From: a virus
Strand: one strand, 5' to 3'
DNA length: 49,354 nt
IMG/VR virus record: IMGVR_UViG_3300021093_004399
Coordinates: 1-49,354 of that record
Below the pieces are notes generated by a model. That model was not told where the DNA came from, ran no database searches, and saw nothing but the letters and a program-made list of their open reading frames with translations. Of this stretch, positions 40,746-47,925 are shown in pieces. Within the stretch, counting starts at the first letter, position 1. Each line of letters begins with the position of its first letter. The position numbers and the translations under genes are program-made.

Positions 40746-40981
40746 CAGTACAGTTTTTTGGGTAATTGCTCGTCGGCCAATCTCTTTTGCCAACGTCGGC
40801 GTGCTGCTGCTTTTGCTTTCTTGCGACGAGTAGTTGGTTTTTCATAGGTTTCGCGTTCACGTAAATTCTGCAAAAGGCCACTTTCGGCCACTTTTTTCTT
40901 GAATTTGCGTAAAGCCTTTTCTACATTGTCGTGTGTAACTACCACCAAATTACCTATTACTTTGTTTGATTTTTCATACAT
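40745..40981 (-). CDS. rpsU: Ribosomal protein bS21
   Basis: A 78-aa bS21 homologue beginning MYEKSNKVIGNLVVVTHDN; the core VEKALRKFKKKVAESGLL and RERETYEKPTTRRKKAKAAA matches E. coli S21 in order. bS21 sits at the mRNA exit of the small subunit and helps select initiation sites. Phage-encoded bS21 is known from aquatic phages and may bias translation toward phage mRNAs. Start at ATG 40981, not the upstream in-frame codon. Confidence 0.93.
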   Translation of the reverse strand: MYEKSNKVIGNLVVVTHDNVEKALRKFKKKVAESGLLQNLRERETYEKPTTRRKKAKAAARRRWQKRLADEQLPKKLY

Positions 40982-40985
40982 AAGA

Positions 40986-41336
40986 TTATTTATTTTCGTG
41001 GGCTTGTGCTGCAAAAAAGTGTACAGGATCAGTTATGCGTCGAGGATTTTCTATGTAAAACTTATCGCCATAATAGTATGTTTTATCAAGTAGACACAAT
41101 GATTTGAACTGGTCCAGTCTAGAATTCACAATAATAGTATCGCATGCTTCCACTGCTTGTTGTAACCAATGATTGTTATTCATGTTAGGAGTATACGCAT
41201 ACACGTTATAAGCATCTGCAGAATATTGGCAAAATCTTATAACTGCATCCAAATCAATTTGGTCTAGGTCAACTAATAACACTGAATACAACCCGTTGTG
41301 TATAATGTCGGGCGGGGTAACTAAATTACTATCCAC
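40986..41336 (-). CDS. Phage hypothetical protein (116 aa)
   Basis: MDSNLVTPPDIIHNGLYSV with DLDQIDLDAVIRFCQYSA, ACDTIIVNSRLDQ and TYYYGDKFYIENPRRI. A small alpha/beta fold of a kind common in T4-like aquatic phages. It overlaps the next gene by eight bases. Function unknown. Confidence 0.6.
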   Translation of the reverse strand: MDSNLVTPPDIIHNGLYSVLLVDLDQIDLDAVIRFCQYSADAYNVYAYTPNMNNNHWLQQAVEACDTIIVNSRLDQFKSLCLLDKTYYYGDKFYIENPRRITDPVHFFAAQAHENK

Positions 41337-42960
41337 GCTTGCCTTTCAATATTTCTTCGATCTGTTGTTCAACTTGAGCTTGTTCGGCGTCGCTGAGGTC
41401 TTCAATTTCATATTCGCCGGCTTCAAGCTTTTCAATCAGATGCTGAATGTAAGCCTGATTGTAAGTGTAACTGTCAGTGGAGTTTTTATCTACTTCGATC
41501 CATTTTTGACCATTCCATTTAAACAGTCGGTCAGGAAGATAATCTGTTCTAATAAACATATCACCCTTCATGGGCGTATCTGGGAATCGTTCTCCAAAAC
41601 CGCACTGACTGGCTGCTTGCAATTTGTCATTGTCGGCCTGTATGGACATGCCCGGATACAGTTTGTTAAATGCATCTAGGTTGTACACTTTGCCTTTGTA
41701 ACGCACAGCATAGTCTGCACCGCGTCTGACGGGCGTATTAAATTCATCTACAGGTGGTGGCAACTCTTCCGTGGGTTCCTCTGTTGCGGTAGCTGCTGGA
41801 ACCGTTTGTTCTTCCTCTATAAATGATCGAATCTGAGCAATTTGATTGTCAGTCAAAGCACCATCGTCGGCTGGATATTTTGGCTGTTCGTCGATCACTC
41901 GTTGTGCCCACATTTCTTCATTTTCGAGAACGGGTATATTTAAATCTTCGTCCTGTTTAATTTGGTCTGCCTCGGTATTTGCTTGTTCAGCACGATGTTG
42001 CTCATCTAACATATCTGCTGCTTGTGCTGCTAGGTGCGCTCGTTCAAAAAATTCATCTGCCTCCCGATCGGGATTTATTTTTTCATCCAACCGATTCAAC
42101 GCAGCAATCTCTGCCTCAGTCCAAGGTCGTTGTTCTACGCCTGGCGGATTGGGATTGGTAGCCATAGCGGCGGCATCGTCGTCATGAATCCAACCACCAC
42201 GACCCTGTCTTGCCCATTCAAATTGTTTGTTGGCAGCGAGGATAAGTGTTAGTGCTAGCGGATCAAATACAATAACAATAAGTATAATAACCCAACGTAC
42301 AGCCCGCTCAAGAATATTTTGATCGGGATTGTCGCCGTATATAAGAGCAGCAATATATTTGATAGGTCCAACTTCTGCCTCTACCTTTCTAGCCTCTGCG
42401 GCCAATGGGGCTCGCTCGGCTTGTAATTGTTGAATTGTTTTTTGACTTCGTGTGATTTCTGATTGTAATGCGGCTCGTTCTTTGGCCTGTTGCTTACGAA
42501 TAATAACTGCTTTATCGGTGCCTCGTTCTGAATCTGTTCTTCCTAGCATTTGATCTACTTGGGCATTCATTTGCTCAATGGCCTTTTTGGCCTGTGCTAT
42601 GTTTTCTCTTTCTGTGTTAATTTTTTCATCATATATAGCAACCTTACTGGTAGCATCGCCGGAAACCAAACTTTGATCACTGTGTGCTTTGCTTAAGAAA
42701 CCAAAGATACCCATACTGGTTAGTAGCATTAGGAATACGATAGCAGGAACAAGATAGGCCTTGAATACCCATCCGGCTCGTTGCCAGTTGTTGTGTAACC
42801 AAACTGTGGCAACCAATTTGCCGGCTTCAAGTGCGCCGCCCATAATGATAACAGGTATGACTGCGGCACTGAATATAGCAGTGAGACCTTCGACCGAATA
42901 CCATGCAGCGATTGCCGAAATGGTCACAGCCACTAACATGATTAGTGATCCAAATAACAT
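41329..42960 (-). CDS. Large phage membrane protein with coiled coil (543 aa)
   Basis: N-terminal membrane helices (about 2-20, 28-48, 67-90), then a long coiled-coil region (about 105-195, QSEITRSQKTIQQLQAERAP), another membrane helix (about 225-243, VIILIVIVFDPLALTLILAA) and an acidic C-terminal tail. The opening MLFGSLIMLVAVTISAIAAW is typical of an unassigned family in marine T4-like phages. No Shine-Dalgarno is visible at the start. Possibly a membrane scaffold; function unknown. Confidence 0.7.
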   Translation of the reverse strand: MLFGSLIMLVAVTISAIAAWYSVEGLTAIFSAAVIPVIIMGGALEAGKLVATVWLHNNWQRAGWVFKAYLVPAIVFLMLLTSMGIFGFLSKAHSDQSLVSGDATSKVAIYDEKINTERENIAQAKKAIEQMNAQVDQMLGRTDSERGTDKAVIIRKQQAKERAALQSEITRSQKTIQQLQAERAPLAAEARKVEAEVGPIKYIAALIYGDNPDQNILERAVRWVIILIVIVFDPLALTLILAANKQFEWARQGRGGWIHDDDAAAMATNPNPPGVEQRPWTEAEIAALNRLDEKINPDREADEFFERAHLAAQAADMLDEQHRAEQANTEADQIKQDEDLNIPVLENEEMWAQRVIDEQPKYPADDGALTDNQIAQIRSFIEEEQTVPAATATEEPTEELPPPVDEFNTPVRRGADYAVRYKGKVYNLDAFNKLYPGMSIQADNDKLQAASQCGFGERFPDTPMKGDMFIRTDYLPDRLFKWNGQKWIEVDKNSTDSYTYNQAYIQHLIEKLEAGEYEIEDLSDAEQAQVEQQIEEILKGKRG

Positions 42961-42987
42961 AGCGTGTATTTATAGAATTGTATGGCT

Positions 42988-43016
42988 AGTATATTATACT
43001 AACGGAATGACGTCAA
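42988..43016 (-). promoter_or_regulatory. Promoter of the 41329-42960 gene
   Basis: TTGACG (43016-43011), 17 bases, TATACT (42993-42988). Closer to the gene, TATAAATA (42974-42967) resembles a T4 late promoter; it would start transcription almost at the ATG. Confidence 0.6.
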
Positions 43017-43032
43017 CTAATTAATATGTCAT

Positions 43033-43269
43033 TTATGACGCCCAGGGCCTGCCTTTTTTAAGGCCACCGGTGTTCGGATTATCCACCAATGAACCGGTGT
43101 TACTTGACGCATTGTAGCGTGTAGGCAATTGTGTAGCATCGGCTGAAGTATCTGCGTATCTACCGGGTTGAACTAAATTACGGTCAGCCCTGTCTGTTCC
43201 TGCAAGGGTTAATTTCTGATCTTGCCTGTCTCTTTTTAGAGCTAATTGTGCTATTCCATTGGCTGACAT
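43033..43269 (-). CDS. Phage hypothetical protein (78 aa)
   Basis: Start at ATG 43269 (MSANGIAQLALKRDRQDQKL). The end SLVDNPNTGGLKKGRPWAS and middle QLPTRYN match a short family common in T4-like aquatic phages. Basic and hydrophilic, perhaps disordered. Function unknown. Confidence 0.65.
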   Translation of the reverse strand: MSANGIAQLALKRDRQDQKLTLAGTDRADRNLVQPGRYADTSADATQLPTRYNASSNTGSLVDNPNTGGLKKGRPWAS

Positions 43270-43290
43270 ATAATTATTTATCAACCCAAA

Positions 43291-43311
43291 AAGAAACCCG
43301 CCGAAGCGGGT
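43291..43311 (-). terminator. Rho-independent terminator with UUCG loop
   Basis: Stem ACCCGC/GCGGGT (43296-43301 with 43306-43311) around a TTCG tetraloop on the minus strand, then TTTCTTTTT. Ends the 43348 gene. Confidence 0.9.
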
Positions 43312-43347
43312 CTAAATTACTGCCTTTTTTATGGATATATTACATCG

Positions 43348-43632
43348 CTACTGCACTACCGGATTTTCCAATTCAAAATAAGTGTTGCCACGAGCAATAC
43401 TAGCCTCAATGGTATCATCCCAATCACCTGCTGCCTCATTGCCAAATCTGTTCTCAGCTGCTATTTCAATTGCGTTTACTAGTACTAGTAAGGCCTCACG
43501 ACACTCATCGTTGTCTATTGTGCTGATACTTTCACGCATGTAGTCTACCAGTGCTTCCATTTGTTGCATGTCCAGTTCTTTAATTGCCACACGATCAGCG
43601 AGAATATCATCTACTAAATTTTCTACATTCAT
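43348..43632 (-). CDS. Acidic phage protein (94 aa)
   Basis: Helical acidic protein starting MNVENLVDDILADRVAIKEL, with DECREALLVLVNAIEIAAE. It ends at the UUCG terminator and starts in an ATGA overlap. No family recognised. It may be a small structural or regulatory protein. Confidence 0.6.
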   Translation of the reverse strand: MNVENLVDDILADRVAIKELDMQQMEALVDYMRESISTIDNDECREALLVLVNAIEIAAENRFGNEAAGDWDDTIEASIARGNTYFELENPVVQ

Positions 43633-43826
43633 GCCAGACCTCGAACATGGTTGATAACCTGGGCAGCTTCAGGAAAGCCTTCATGCTCTTTTATTTGTAC
43701 AGCCGCTTCTATCATGCTCATGTGCATGGCATGCAGTTCTTCGAGATGTGCGTTGATGATTTGCCGCTTGCGGTTAAGGCTGTACTTGATCGGGCCATAT
43801 GAACTGTTGCTGTAATTGGGATTCAT
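43629..43826 (-). CDS. Phage hypothetical protein (65 aa)
   Basis: MNPNYSNSSYGPIKYSLNRK followed by a His/Met-rich helix (HLEELHAMHMSMIEAAV). The histidines might bind metal. Overlaps the 43348 gene by four bases. Function unknown. Confidence 0.55.
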   Translation of the reverse strand: MNPNYSNSSYGPIKYSLNRKRQIINAHLEELHAMHMSMIEAAVQIKEHEGFPEAAQVINHVRGLA

Positions 43827-43835
43827 GTGTTTTCC

Positions 43836-44039
43836 TTAGTCGGGTGCTACACCTGGGTCAACAGTTCGACCTTCATAGTGTGCTCGTGTTACACAAACTG
43901 TTTCCAGTCGAAAACGCTTGAGTCCATCAAACCTAGCTGCTTGGCACTGCTGTTTACTAGCATATGGTCCCACTGCAACTTTTTCTACAAACTGTCCACT
44001 GGTGGTGTAAATCATTACTACAAGAATCCAGCTGGTCAT
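43836..44039 (-). CDS. Small hydrophobic-start C-x(16)-C family protein (67 aa)
   Basis: MTSWILVVMIYTTSG gives a hydrophobic start, then YASKQQCQAARFDG, a second Cys (ETVCVT) and a polar tail. Similar in layout to the genes at 2044-2415, 3664 and 8731, although the C-T pair is C-V-T here. ATGA overlap with the upstream gene. Confidence 0.55.
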   Translation of the reverse strand: MTSWILVVMIYTTSGQFVEKVAVGPYASKQQCQAARFDGLKRFRLETVCVTRAHYEGRTVDPGVAPD

Positions 44040-44182
44040 AGATCCTCCTGTTTACGATGTTTAAGCTGTCGCTTGAACTGCCGTTTGTTTTCCACTGTAC
44101 GAGTTCGGAATGGCGAGCCAGCCTCAAACAACACACAATGTGCTCGGGTTTGTTGGTACGGTACTTTCACTATCTTTTTCAT
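44036..44182 (-). CDS. Small basic phage protein (48 aa)
   Basis: ATG at 44182. MKKIVKVPYQQTRAHCVLFE, then PFRTRTVENKRQFKRQLK, is a short basic family seen in many T4-like phages. The stop overlaps the next ATG (ATGA). Function unknown. Confidence 0.6.
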   Translation of the reverse strand: MKKIVKVPYQQTRAHCVLFEAGSPFRTRTVENKRQFKRQLKHRKQEDL

Positions 44183-44184
44183 GA

Positions 44185-44577
44185 TTATATATTTACTGCT
44201 TCTCTATGTACAATAAAACGGTACAGGGCATTGCACTCCATGATAAACTGTGGACCCACATCCATGCTCACATAGTTATCGCCCTGCATGCCTTGTTCAC
44301 TGTAGCTGACATCGAGAACGGCGTCCGGACTTAAACCAAAATGATTTTCCATACAAGTCAGAAACGAATGTTTCCACAGCATGTCGGTATAGATCAAGCC
44401 ATCGTCGTCAACATCCCATTCTGAACGATCAAAGTAAGCTCTAAGCTCTCCAAAATCACCGGTGTCTTGATCTATGTAAGCCAGGCACACACGATTGATC
44501 CGTACAGTTTTGACCTCAGTACTCCAATGGCCTCGACCGTCGGTACGTGTAACAAAATTTACAGAATGATCGAACAT
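44185..44577 (-). CDS. Phage hypothetical protein (130 aa)
   Basis: MFDHSVNFVTRTDGRGHW with a strand-rich core (VCLAYIDQDTGDFGELRAYF) and DVGPQFIMECNALYRF at the end. Soluble, acidic, with its stop next to the 44036 gene. Shares its last base with the next start. No family recognised. Confidence 0.55.
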   Translation of the reverse strand: MFDHSVNFVTRTDGRGHWSTEVKTVRINRVCLAYIDQDTGDFGELRAYFDRSEWDVDDDGLIYTDMLWKHSFLTCMENHFGLSPDAVLDVSYSEQGMQGDNYVSMDVGPQFIMECNALYRFIVHREAVNI

Positions 44578-44771
44578 TATTCTACTCCAAAATGTTTTAA
44601 TATTTTTTTATACTCGTCCATACCGTTGATCCAAGCAGCATAGGCACATTCCCGCACAATCAATTCGGCGAACTTTTCAACAAAGTATTCATGCTCTTCG
44701 CTGGCGTAAGGCCTCTGTTGGTCTACCCAGTCTTGGGCTTGTTCAGCAAGTTCTTGGATTCTATCGTTCAT
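44577..44771 (-). CDS. Phage hypothetical protein (64 aa)
   Basis: Start at ATG 44771 through an ATGA overlap (MNDRIQELAEQAQDWVD). The core EYFVEKFAELIVRECAY matches a short helical family common in T4-like phages. Function unknown. Confidence 0.65.
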   Translation of the reverse strand: MNDRIQELAEQAQDWVDQQRPYASEEHEYFVEKFAELIVRECAYAAWINGMDEYKKILKHFGVE

Positions 44772-44917
44772 TCTGCCTCCAATTCTTGGATTTGTTTGTA
44801 AAGTGCCCAACGCTGTTTATCAATGGCAGCATTAGTGTCCTCGTCAAAGCAACCTGCCTGCTCATCCAAGTGTACCAATTCTTCGTATAACACATCTATA
44901 AGTTTCTGGTCACCCAT
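44768..44917 (-). CDS. Small acidic phage protein (49 aa)
   Basis: ATG at 44917 behind AAAGGG. MGDQKLIDVLYEELVHLDE, then CFDEDTNAAIDKQRW and a helical end. The stop overlaps the next ATG. Well supported by coupling; function unknown. Confidence 0.55.
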   Translation of the reverse strand: MGDQKLIDVLYEELVHLDEQAGCFDEDTNAAIDKQRWALYKQIQELEAE

Positions 44918-44941
44918 GATATTACCCTTTCATAGCAGCGA

Positions 44942-45223
44942 CTAACTATCGTCGCGATCCATAATGTAAGTAAACAAAACCCACTTGGCACGGTTCAACT
45001 GCTGGCGTGCGTCTTCGGCTCGCATAAAGTCAACTTCGCCGTATTCAGTATTGACCATTTCTTGTGCATCCGACATCATGCTGGCAACAATCATGGCCGG
45101 GCCGCTAAACTTCATTGTAATGCTCGATTCGACTGCTTCACGCATCTGGGCTTCGGTGCAGCCATACATACGGACTTCACGCTTTTGTTGTTCTGTAAGT
45201 GCTTGGTAAGTTGCTGTAGTCAT
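44942..45223 (-). CDS. Phage hypothetical protein (93 aa)
   Basis: Start at ATG 45223 with AAGGAG nine bases upstream (MTTATYQALTEQQKREVRM). A helical protein with ESSITMKFSGPAMIVASMM in the middle. First gene after the promoter at 45254-45282. Function unknown. Confidence 0.65.
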   Translation of the reverse strand: MTTATYQALTEQQKREVRMYGCTEAQMREAVESSITMKFSGPAMIVASMMSDAQEMVNTEYGEVDFMRAEDARQQLNRAKWVLFTYIMDRDDS

Positions 45224-45253
45224 TTTGGGCTCCTTGTTAATTACTATACAGTG

Positions 45254-45282
45254 ATTATAGCAAAATGGGCCATTATGGTCTA
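45254..45282 (-). promoter_or_regulatory. Promoter with extended -10 (TGCTATAAT)
   Basis: TAGACC (45282-45277), 17 bases, TATAAT (45259-45254) preceded by TTTTGC. The stretch CATAATG-x2-CC-x-TTTTGCTATAAT is shared with the promoter at 45610-45638. Confidence 0.65.
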
Positions 45283-45301
45283 CCAAAATTGTGTTGCTAT
45301 T

Positions 45302-45379
45302 TTAGCAATGATCGTTGTCGTTGTTATGGGCCAAATAAGCCCATACAGCAATTAACAAAACAATAACAAACCATATCAT
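45302..45379 (-). CDS. Single-pass membrane miniprotein (25 aa)
   Basis: ATG at 45379 overlaps the stop of the 45376 gene (ATGA). The peptide MIWFVIVLLIAVWAYLAH is one helix with a polar end (DNDHC). Supported by overlap; function unknown. Confidence 0.45.
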   Translation of the reverse strand: MIWFVIVLLIAVWAYLAHNNDNDHC

Positions 45380-45603
45380 AGCAATTTAATAACAAGTCCC
45401 GCTGTATAGATCAGCAACAGTGTTGCATTTATAACAATAAGACTCCACTCGCGCCACTTTACGGCTACAATCAGCCACAAAAATGCCCCTACATTTAGTA
45501 GGCCTGGTCCAAGTGGATAAATGTTAATAGAAGTGCAAATAGCCCCAACGATTGTTACAAAAGTTGCAAGCCACTTGAAATAAAATGTCGTGTCCTTTTT
45601 CAT
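45376..45603 (-). CDS. Small membrane protein (75 aa)
   Basis: Three likely helices: WLATFVTIVGAICTSI, PGLLNVGAFLWLIVAV and INATLLLIYTAGLV. The layout (helix, GP turn, helix, WRE, helix) is like small unassigned proteobacterial membrane proteins. First gene after the 45610 promoter. Confidence 0.65.
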   Translation of the reverse strand: MKKDTTFYFKWLATFVTIVGAICTSINIYPLGPGLLNVGAFLWLIVAVKWREWSLIVINATLLLIYTAGLVIKLL

Positions 45604-45609
45604 ACTGGT

Positions 45610-45638
45610 ATTATAGCAAAAAGGATCATTATGCTGAA
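45610..45638 (-). promoter_or_regulatory. Promoter with extended -10 (TGCTATAAT)
   Basis: TATAAT (45615-45610) preceded by TTTTGC; the -35 at 17 bases is TTCAGC, weak. Strong similarity to the 45254 promoter in the spacer suggests a shared element. Confidence 0.55.
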
Positions 45639-45650
45639 GTTAACAAAATA

Positions 45651-45875
45651 TTAATGAATTGTTAAGTCTTCGTTGAACTGGGAAAGATCAATAACGCCCA
45701 ACAGCTTCATAATTTTTTGTATATTTTTGGGTGGTTTATCAGGCGGAAATTCTGGTATAAATGCGTACTTTAAATTTCCCTCTGCGTCAAAGATAAAACC
45801 ATAATCTTCAGCCCCAATTTCATCGTCGTATTCTTGAACAGCATCTTCGACTGTTAATTCCAGGCGTTTGCTCAC
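45651..45875 (-). CDS. Acidic phage protein (74 aa)
   Basis: GTG start at 45875 (MSKRLELTVEDAVQEYDDE) behind AGGAGG. FIFDAEGNLKYAFIPEFPPD and a helical end. TATAAATA (45902-45895) lies about 20 bases upstream, matching a T4 late promoter. Function unknown. Confidence 0.6.
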   Translation of the reverse strand: MSKRLELTVEDAVQEYDDEIGAEDYGFIFDAEGNLKYAFIPEFPPDKPPKNIQKIMKLLGVIDLSQFNEDLTIH

Positions 45876-45904
45876 GGCTGCCTCCTATTTTTAGTATTTA
45901 TAGC

Positions 45905-46282
45905 TTACTTGAATAGGATAAGTGCCATGAGAACAGCTTGAATCACAAAGCCCAAGCCTATTGTTACAATATTAAGCAAGTCCTTTAAGATAACAGCACG
46001 ACCAAACAACAGCACGAGTCCCAACCACATAAACAGCACAACATCCACGCTGGGTGTTGAATCTGTCAATCCAGTCAAGAGAGCCAGTAAAGTGGGAACG
46101 GTGGCAGCATGAAGTGCAATAGCTGCCAACCATCCCATGGTCTCTGCCGATATTTTGCTAAAGTGCGAAGAAAAAAAATCAATCACACTTGACTTGATGC
46201 GGTCAAAATCAATTTTTCTTGAATCAGTTTTGTTTGAAGTGTCCATTAGTTTAGATTTTGGTGTTGAATACAAAATTGGCAT
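45905..46282 (-). CDS. Phage membrane protein next to the lysin (possible holin)
   Basis: A hydrophilic N-terminus, then three helices: GWLAAIALHAATVPTLLALL, DVVLFMWLGLVLLFGRAVIL and VTIGLGFVIQAVLMALIL. The protein is common in marine T4-like phages beside a cell-wall hydrolase. Start at ATG 46282 or at Met13 (46246). Its position directly after the SleB gene fits a holin-like role, but this is inference. Confidence 0.65.
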   Translation of the reverse strand: MPILYSTPKSKLMDTSNKTDSRKIDFDRIKSSVIDFFSSHFSKISAETMGWLAAIALHAATVPTLLALLTGLTDSTPSVDVVLFMWLGLVLLFGRAVILKDLLNIVTIGLGFVIQAVLMALILFK

Positions 46283-46297
46283 TATTAATTATCACGC

Positions 46298-46852
46298 TCA
46301 ACTATTATAGAAAATATGGCGGCCAATCTTGGCAATGGGCTTTTTACCCCATCCTGGTCGAACATAGTCTGCATGATAATACATGGCATTTTTGAGACTG
46401 GGTAATCTAAAGTTTTCTAGCAATACTTTTTTAGCAACTTCTGCACTTTCATTGTACAAGGGTTGATAAACAGGACGTACTCTATGAGTTCCTTCACAGT
46501 ACCACGAAAACTGGCAAACCACTCGAGAATAGATTACATTTTTTTGATACACGACTGCACAGATGTCATTGGGAAACTGGCTACTATTAGTGCGATTGAT
46601 TGTTACTTGAGCCACAGCTACTTTACCTTCAAATGGTTCGCTGGCGGCTTCCCAATAAATGTTCTGCGTCAGGCATCGTAGCTGGCGAGATCTTTCTTCT
46701 CCAGTAACAGGATGCACAGCAGCCATTTCGGCCTTCTCGGCCTTGAGTAATTCAAATTTGTTTTTGGTGACCTCTACCAAGGTGTATGTGGCTAGCCACA
46801 TACCAAAAACGATTGATACAAATTTTGCTACGTTGGGCAAATATTGTCTCAT
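46298..46852 (-). CDS. SleB-type cell-wall hydrolase (endolysin-like)
   Basis: A 184-aa protein with an N-terminal membrane helix (VSIVFGMWLATYTLVEV) and a hydrolase_2/SleB domain: CLTQNIYWEAASEPFEGKVA (catalytic Glu in YWEA), AQVTINRTNSSQFPNDICAV, FSWYCEGT and YHADYVRPGW. The family cleaves peptidoglycan glycan bonds. The N-terminal anchor suggests a signal-arrest-release or membrane-bound lysin. ATG behind AAGGAGG. Promoter at 46939. Confidence 0.88.
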   Translation of the reverse strand: MRQYLPNVAKFVSIVFGMWLATYTLVEVTKNKFELLKAEKAEMAAVHPVTGEERSRQLRCLTQNIYWEAASEPFEGKVAVAQVTINRTNSSQFPNDICAVVYQKNVIYSRVVCQFSWYCEGTHRVRPVYQPLYNESAEVAKKVLLENFRLPSLKNAMYYHADYVRPGWGKKPIAKIGRHIFYNS

Positions 46853-47003
46853 CTTTTTTCCTCCTTCTTAAGGTTGTAGTTTTATATAACTTCATATTTT
46901 TTGAGAAAACAACTGCTTTAACCCCATAATACGGGTACATTATAGCATTTTTTCTGATTTTTTACAAGTAATATGGGCAGTTAATGTGTATTTTTATTTT
47001 ACA
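46853..47003 (-). promoter_or_regulatory. Leader region of the lysin gene
   Basis: About 80 bases between the 46939 promoter and the lysin ATG, ending in AAGGAGG. A frame starting MYPYYGVKAV at 46940 overlaps the lysin in another frame and is rejected. No hairpin stands out. Confidence 0.4.
46939..46967 (-). promoter_or_regulatory. Promoter of the lysin with extended -10 (TGCTATAAT)
   Basis: TTGTAA (46967-46962), 17 bases, TATAAT (46944-46939) preceded by TGC. Confidence 0.7.
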
Positions 47004-47264
47004 TTAATTAATAAAAACATCAGGACTGCCAGATGTTGTGTGACCGCAAGTGGCTGGATCACCTAGTCTACAGGCCGGAATCCCATTAACAATTACATCA
47101 GATGAACCTTGAGCCATCACTGGTCCAGCATGTACTCCGGGTCCATGCCCTTGGACCGCGTCGCCAATTCTAGCCTGGGGAGTGCCATTTACTATCACAT
47201 CAGGACTACCTGCAATGATTAGACCGCCTGCTACATCTTGACCTTTACGAGCTGCACCACGCAT
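47004..47264 (-). CDS. PAAR-motif spike tip protein
   Basis: An 86-aa PAAR protein that would cap the tail spike or baseplate tip. Two PAAR-like repeats: AGSPDVIVNGTPQARIGDAVQGHG and, after AQGSSDVIVNGIPACRLGD, a CGHTTSGSPDVF end with Cys/His residues suited to metal binding. Start MRGAARKGQD fits T4 gp5.4-like proteins. One of the clearest virion genes in the window. Confidence 0.88.
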   Translation of the reverse strand: MRGAARKGQDVAGGLIIAGSPDVIVNGTPQARIGDAVQGHGPGVHAGPVMAQGSSDVIVNGIPACRLGDPATCGHTTSGSPDVFIN

Positions 47265-47273
47265 GATATTTTC

Positions 47274-47585
47274 CTAGGTAATAATACTTCCTATGGTAAC
47301 AGGTTCAATACCTGTGGTTGTTTTGATATAATGTTTTTTCATTTGGTCAATACTGGGTGCATGCATAACTATATGTTGTTTTTGCAGTCGAACATTCACA
47401 TCAGCATCGGCTGTGAACAGGCTTTGAATAAGTCCCATGCCTTGAGGGCTGGGCATCACAGTGCATGGTTTAGAGATTTCTAAGTAATCGTCCGATATCA
47501 ATTCAACTCGAGCAACAATTTCGTCCCCGGTTACCAATTTGAAACTCACAATATCCCCTGTGGAATAAATCTTTGAAACTAACAT
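47274..47585 (-). CDS. LSm-like phage protein
   Basis: A 103-aa protein with an Sm-like beta fold: SFKLVTGDEIVARVELISD and YLEISKPCTVM, the pattern of a family common in T4-like phages. A C-terminal extension is helical. It overlaps the glutaredoxin stop (TAATG). RNA binding is suggested by the fold, not shown. Confidence 0.65.
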   Translation of the reverse strand: MLVSKIYSTGDIVSFKLVTGDEIVARVELISDDYLEISKPCTVMPSPQGMGLIQSLFTADADVNVRLQKQHIVMHAPSIDQMKKHYIKTTTGIEPVTIGSIIT

Positions 47586-47827
47586 TAATTTTTTACCTTT
47601 TCAAAAAATTCATTTGGTTGTTTTTGAAGTCCATCGAAGCCGCCTGGAATAAGTTCATATCCATGAAATATCTGTGGCACACTTCGTAGACCTTTATCTA
47701 CTAGCATCTGCCGCGATTCTGGGTCATACTCTATGTTAATTTCATTGTATTTGACGCCTTTGCTTTCTAACAATTGTTTTGCTCTATCACAAAATGGGCA
47801 ATTATTTTTTGAATAGATAGTAATCAT
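47585..47827 (-). CDS. grx: Glutaredoxin
   Basis: An 80-aa glutaredoxin with the active-site CPFC at 10-13, RSVPQIFHGYELIPGGFDG (cis-Pro and GG-D) and the usual length. It reduces ribonucleotide reductase, whose beta subunit lies just upstream (48651). RBS AGGAAAAG. Confidence 0.92.
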   Translation of the reverse strand: MITIYSKNNCPFCDRAKQLLESKGVKYNEINIEYDPESRQMLVDKGLRSVPQIFHGYELIPGGFDGLQKQPNEFFEKVKN

Positions 47828-47835
47828 GTCTTTTC

Positions 47836-47919
47836 CTAAATTATTTTATCTTCTTTACATCTTGCTAGTAATGGCCCTAATTCCAAACAAAAACTGCATC
47901 CTGCTACTAGTATATTCAT
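47836..47919 (-). CDS. Short frame resembling the N-terminus of the SGNH gene (27 aa)
   Basis: MNILVAGCSFCLELGPLL is similar to MIFLTSGCSFTG of the neighbouring hydrolase. It may be a truncated copy or chance. No strong Shine-Dalgarno; low confidence. Confidence 0.25.
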   Translation of the reverse strand: MNILVAGCSFCLELGPLLARCKEDKII

Positions 47920-47925
47920 AATATT

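Noticed and set aside
46752-46940. Minus-strand frame starting MYPYYGVKAV
   Set aside because: It overlaps the SleB-type lysin in another frame and reads through its strong Shine-Dalgarno and start; no domain or codon support.
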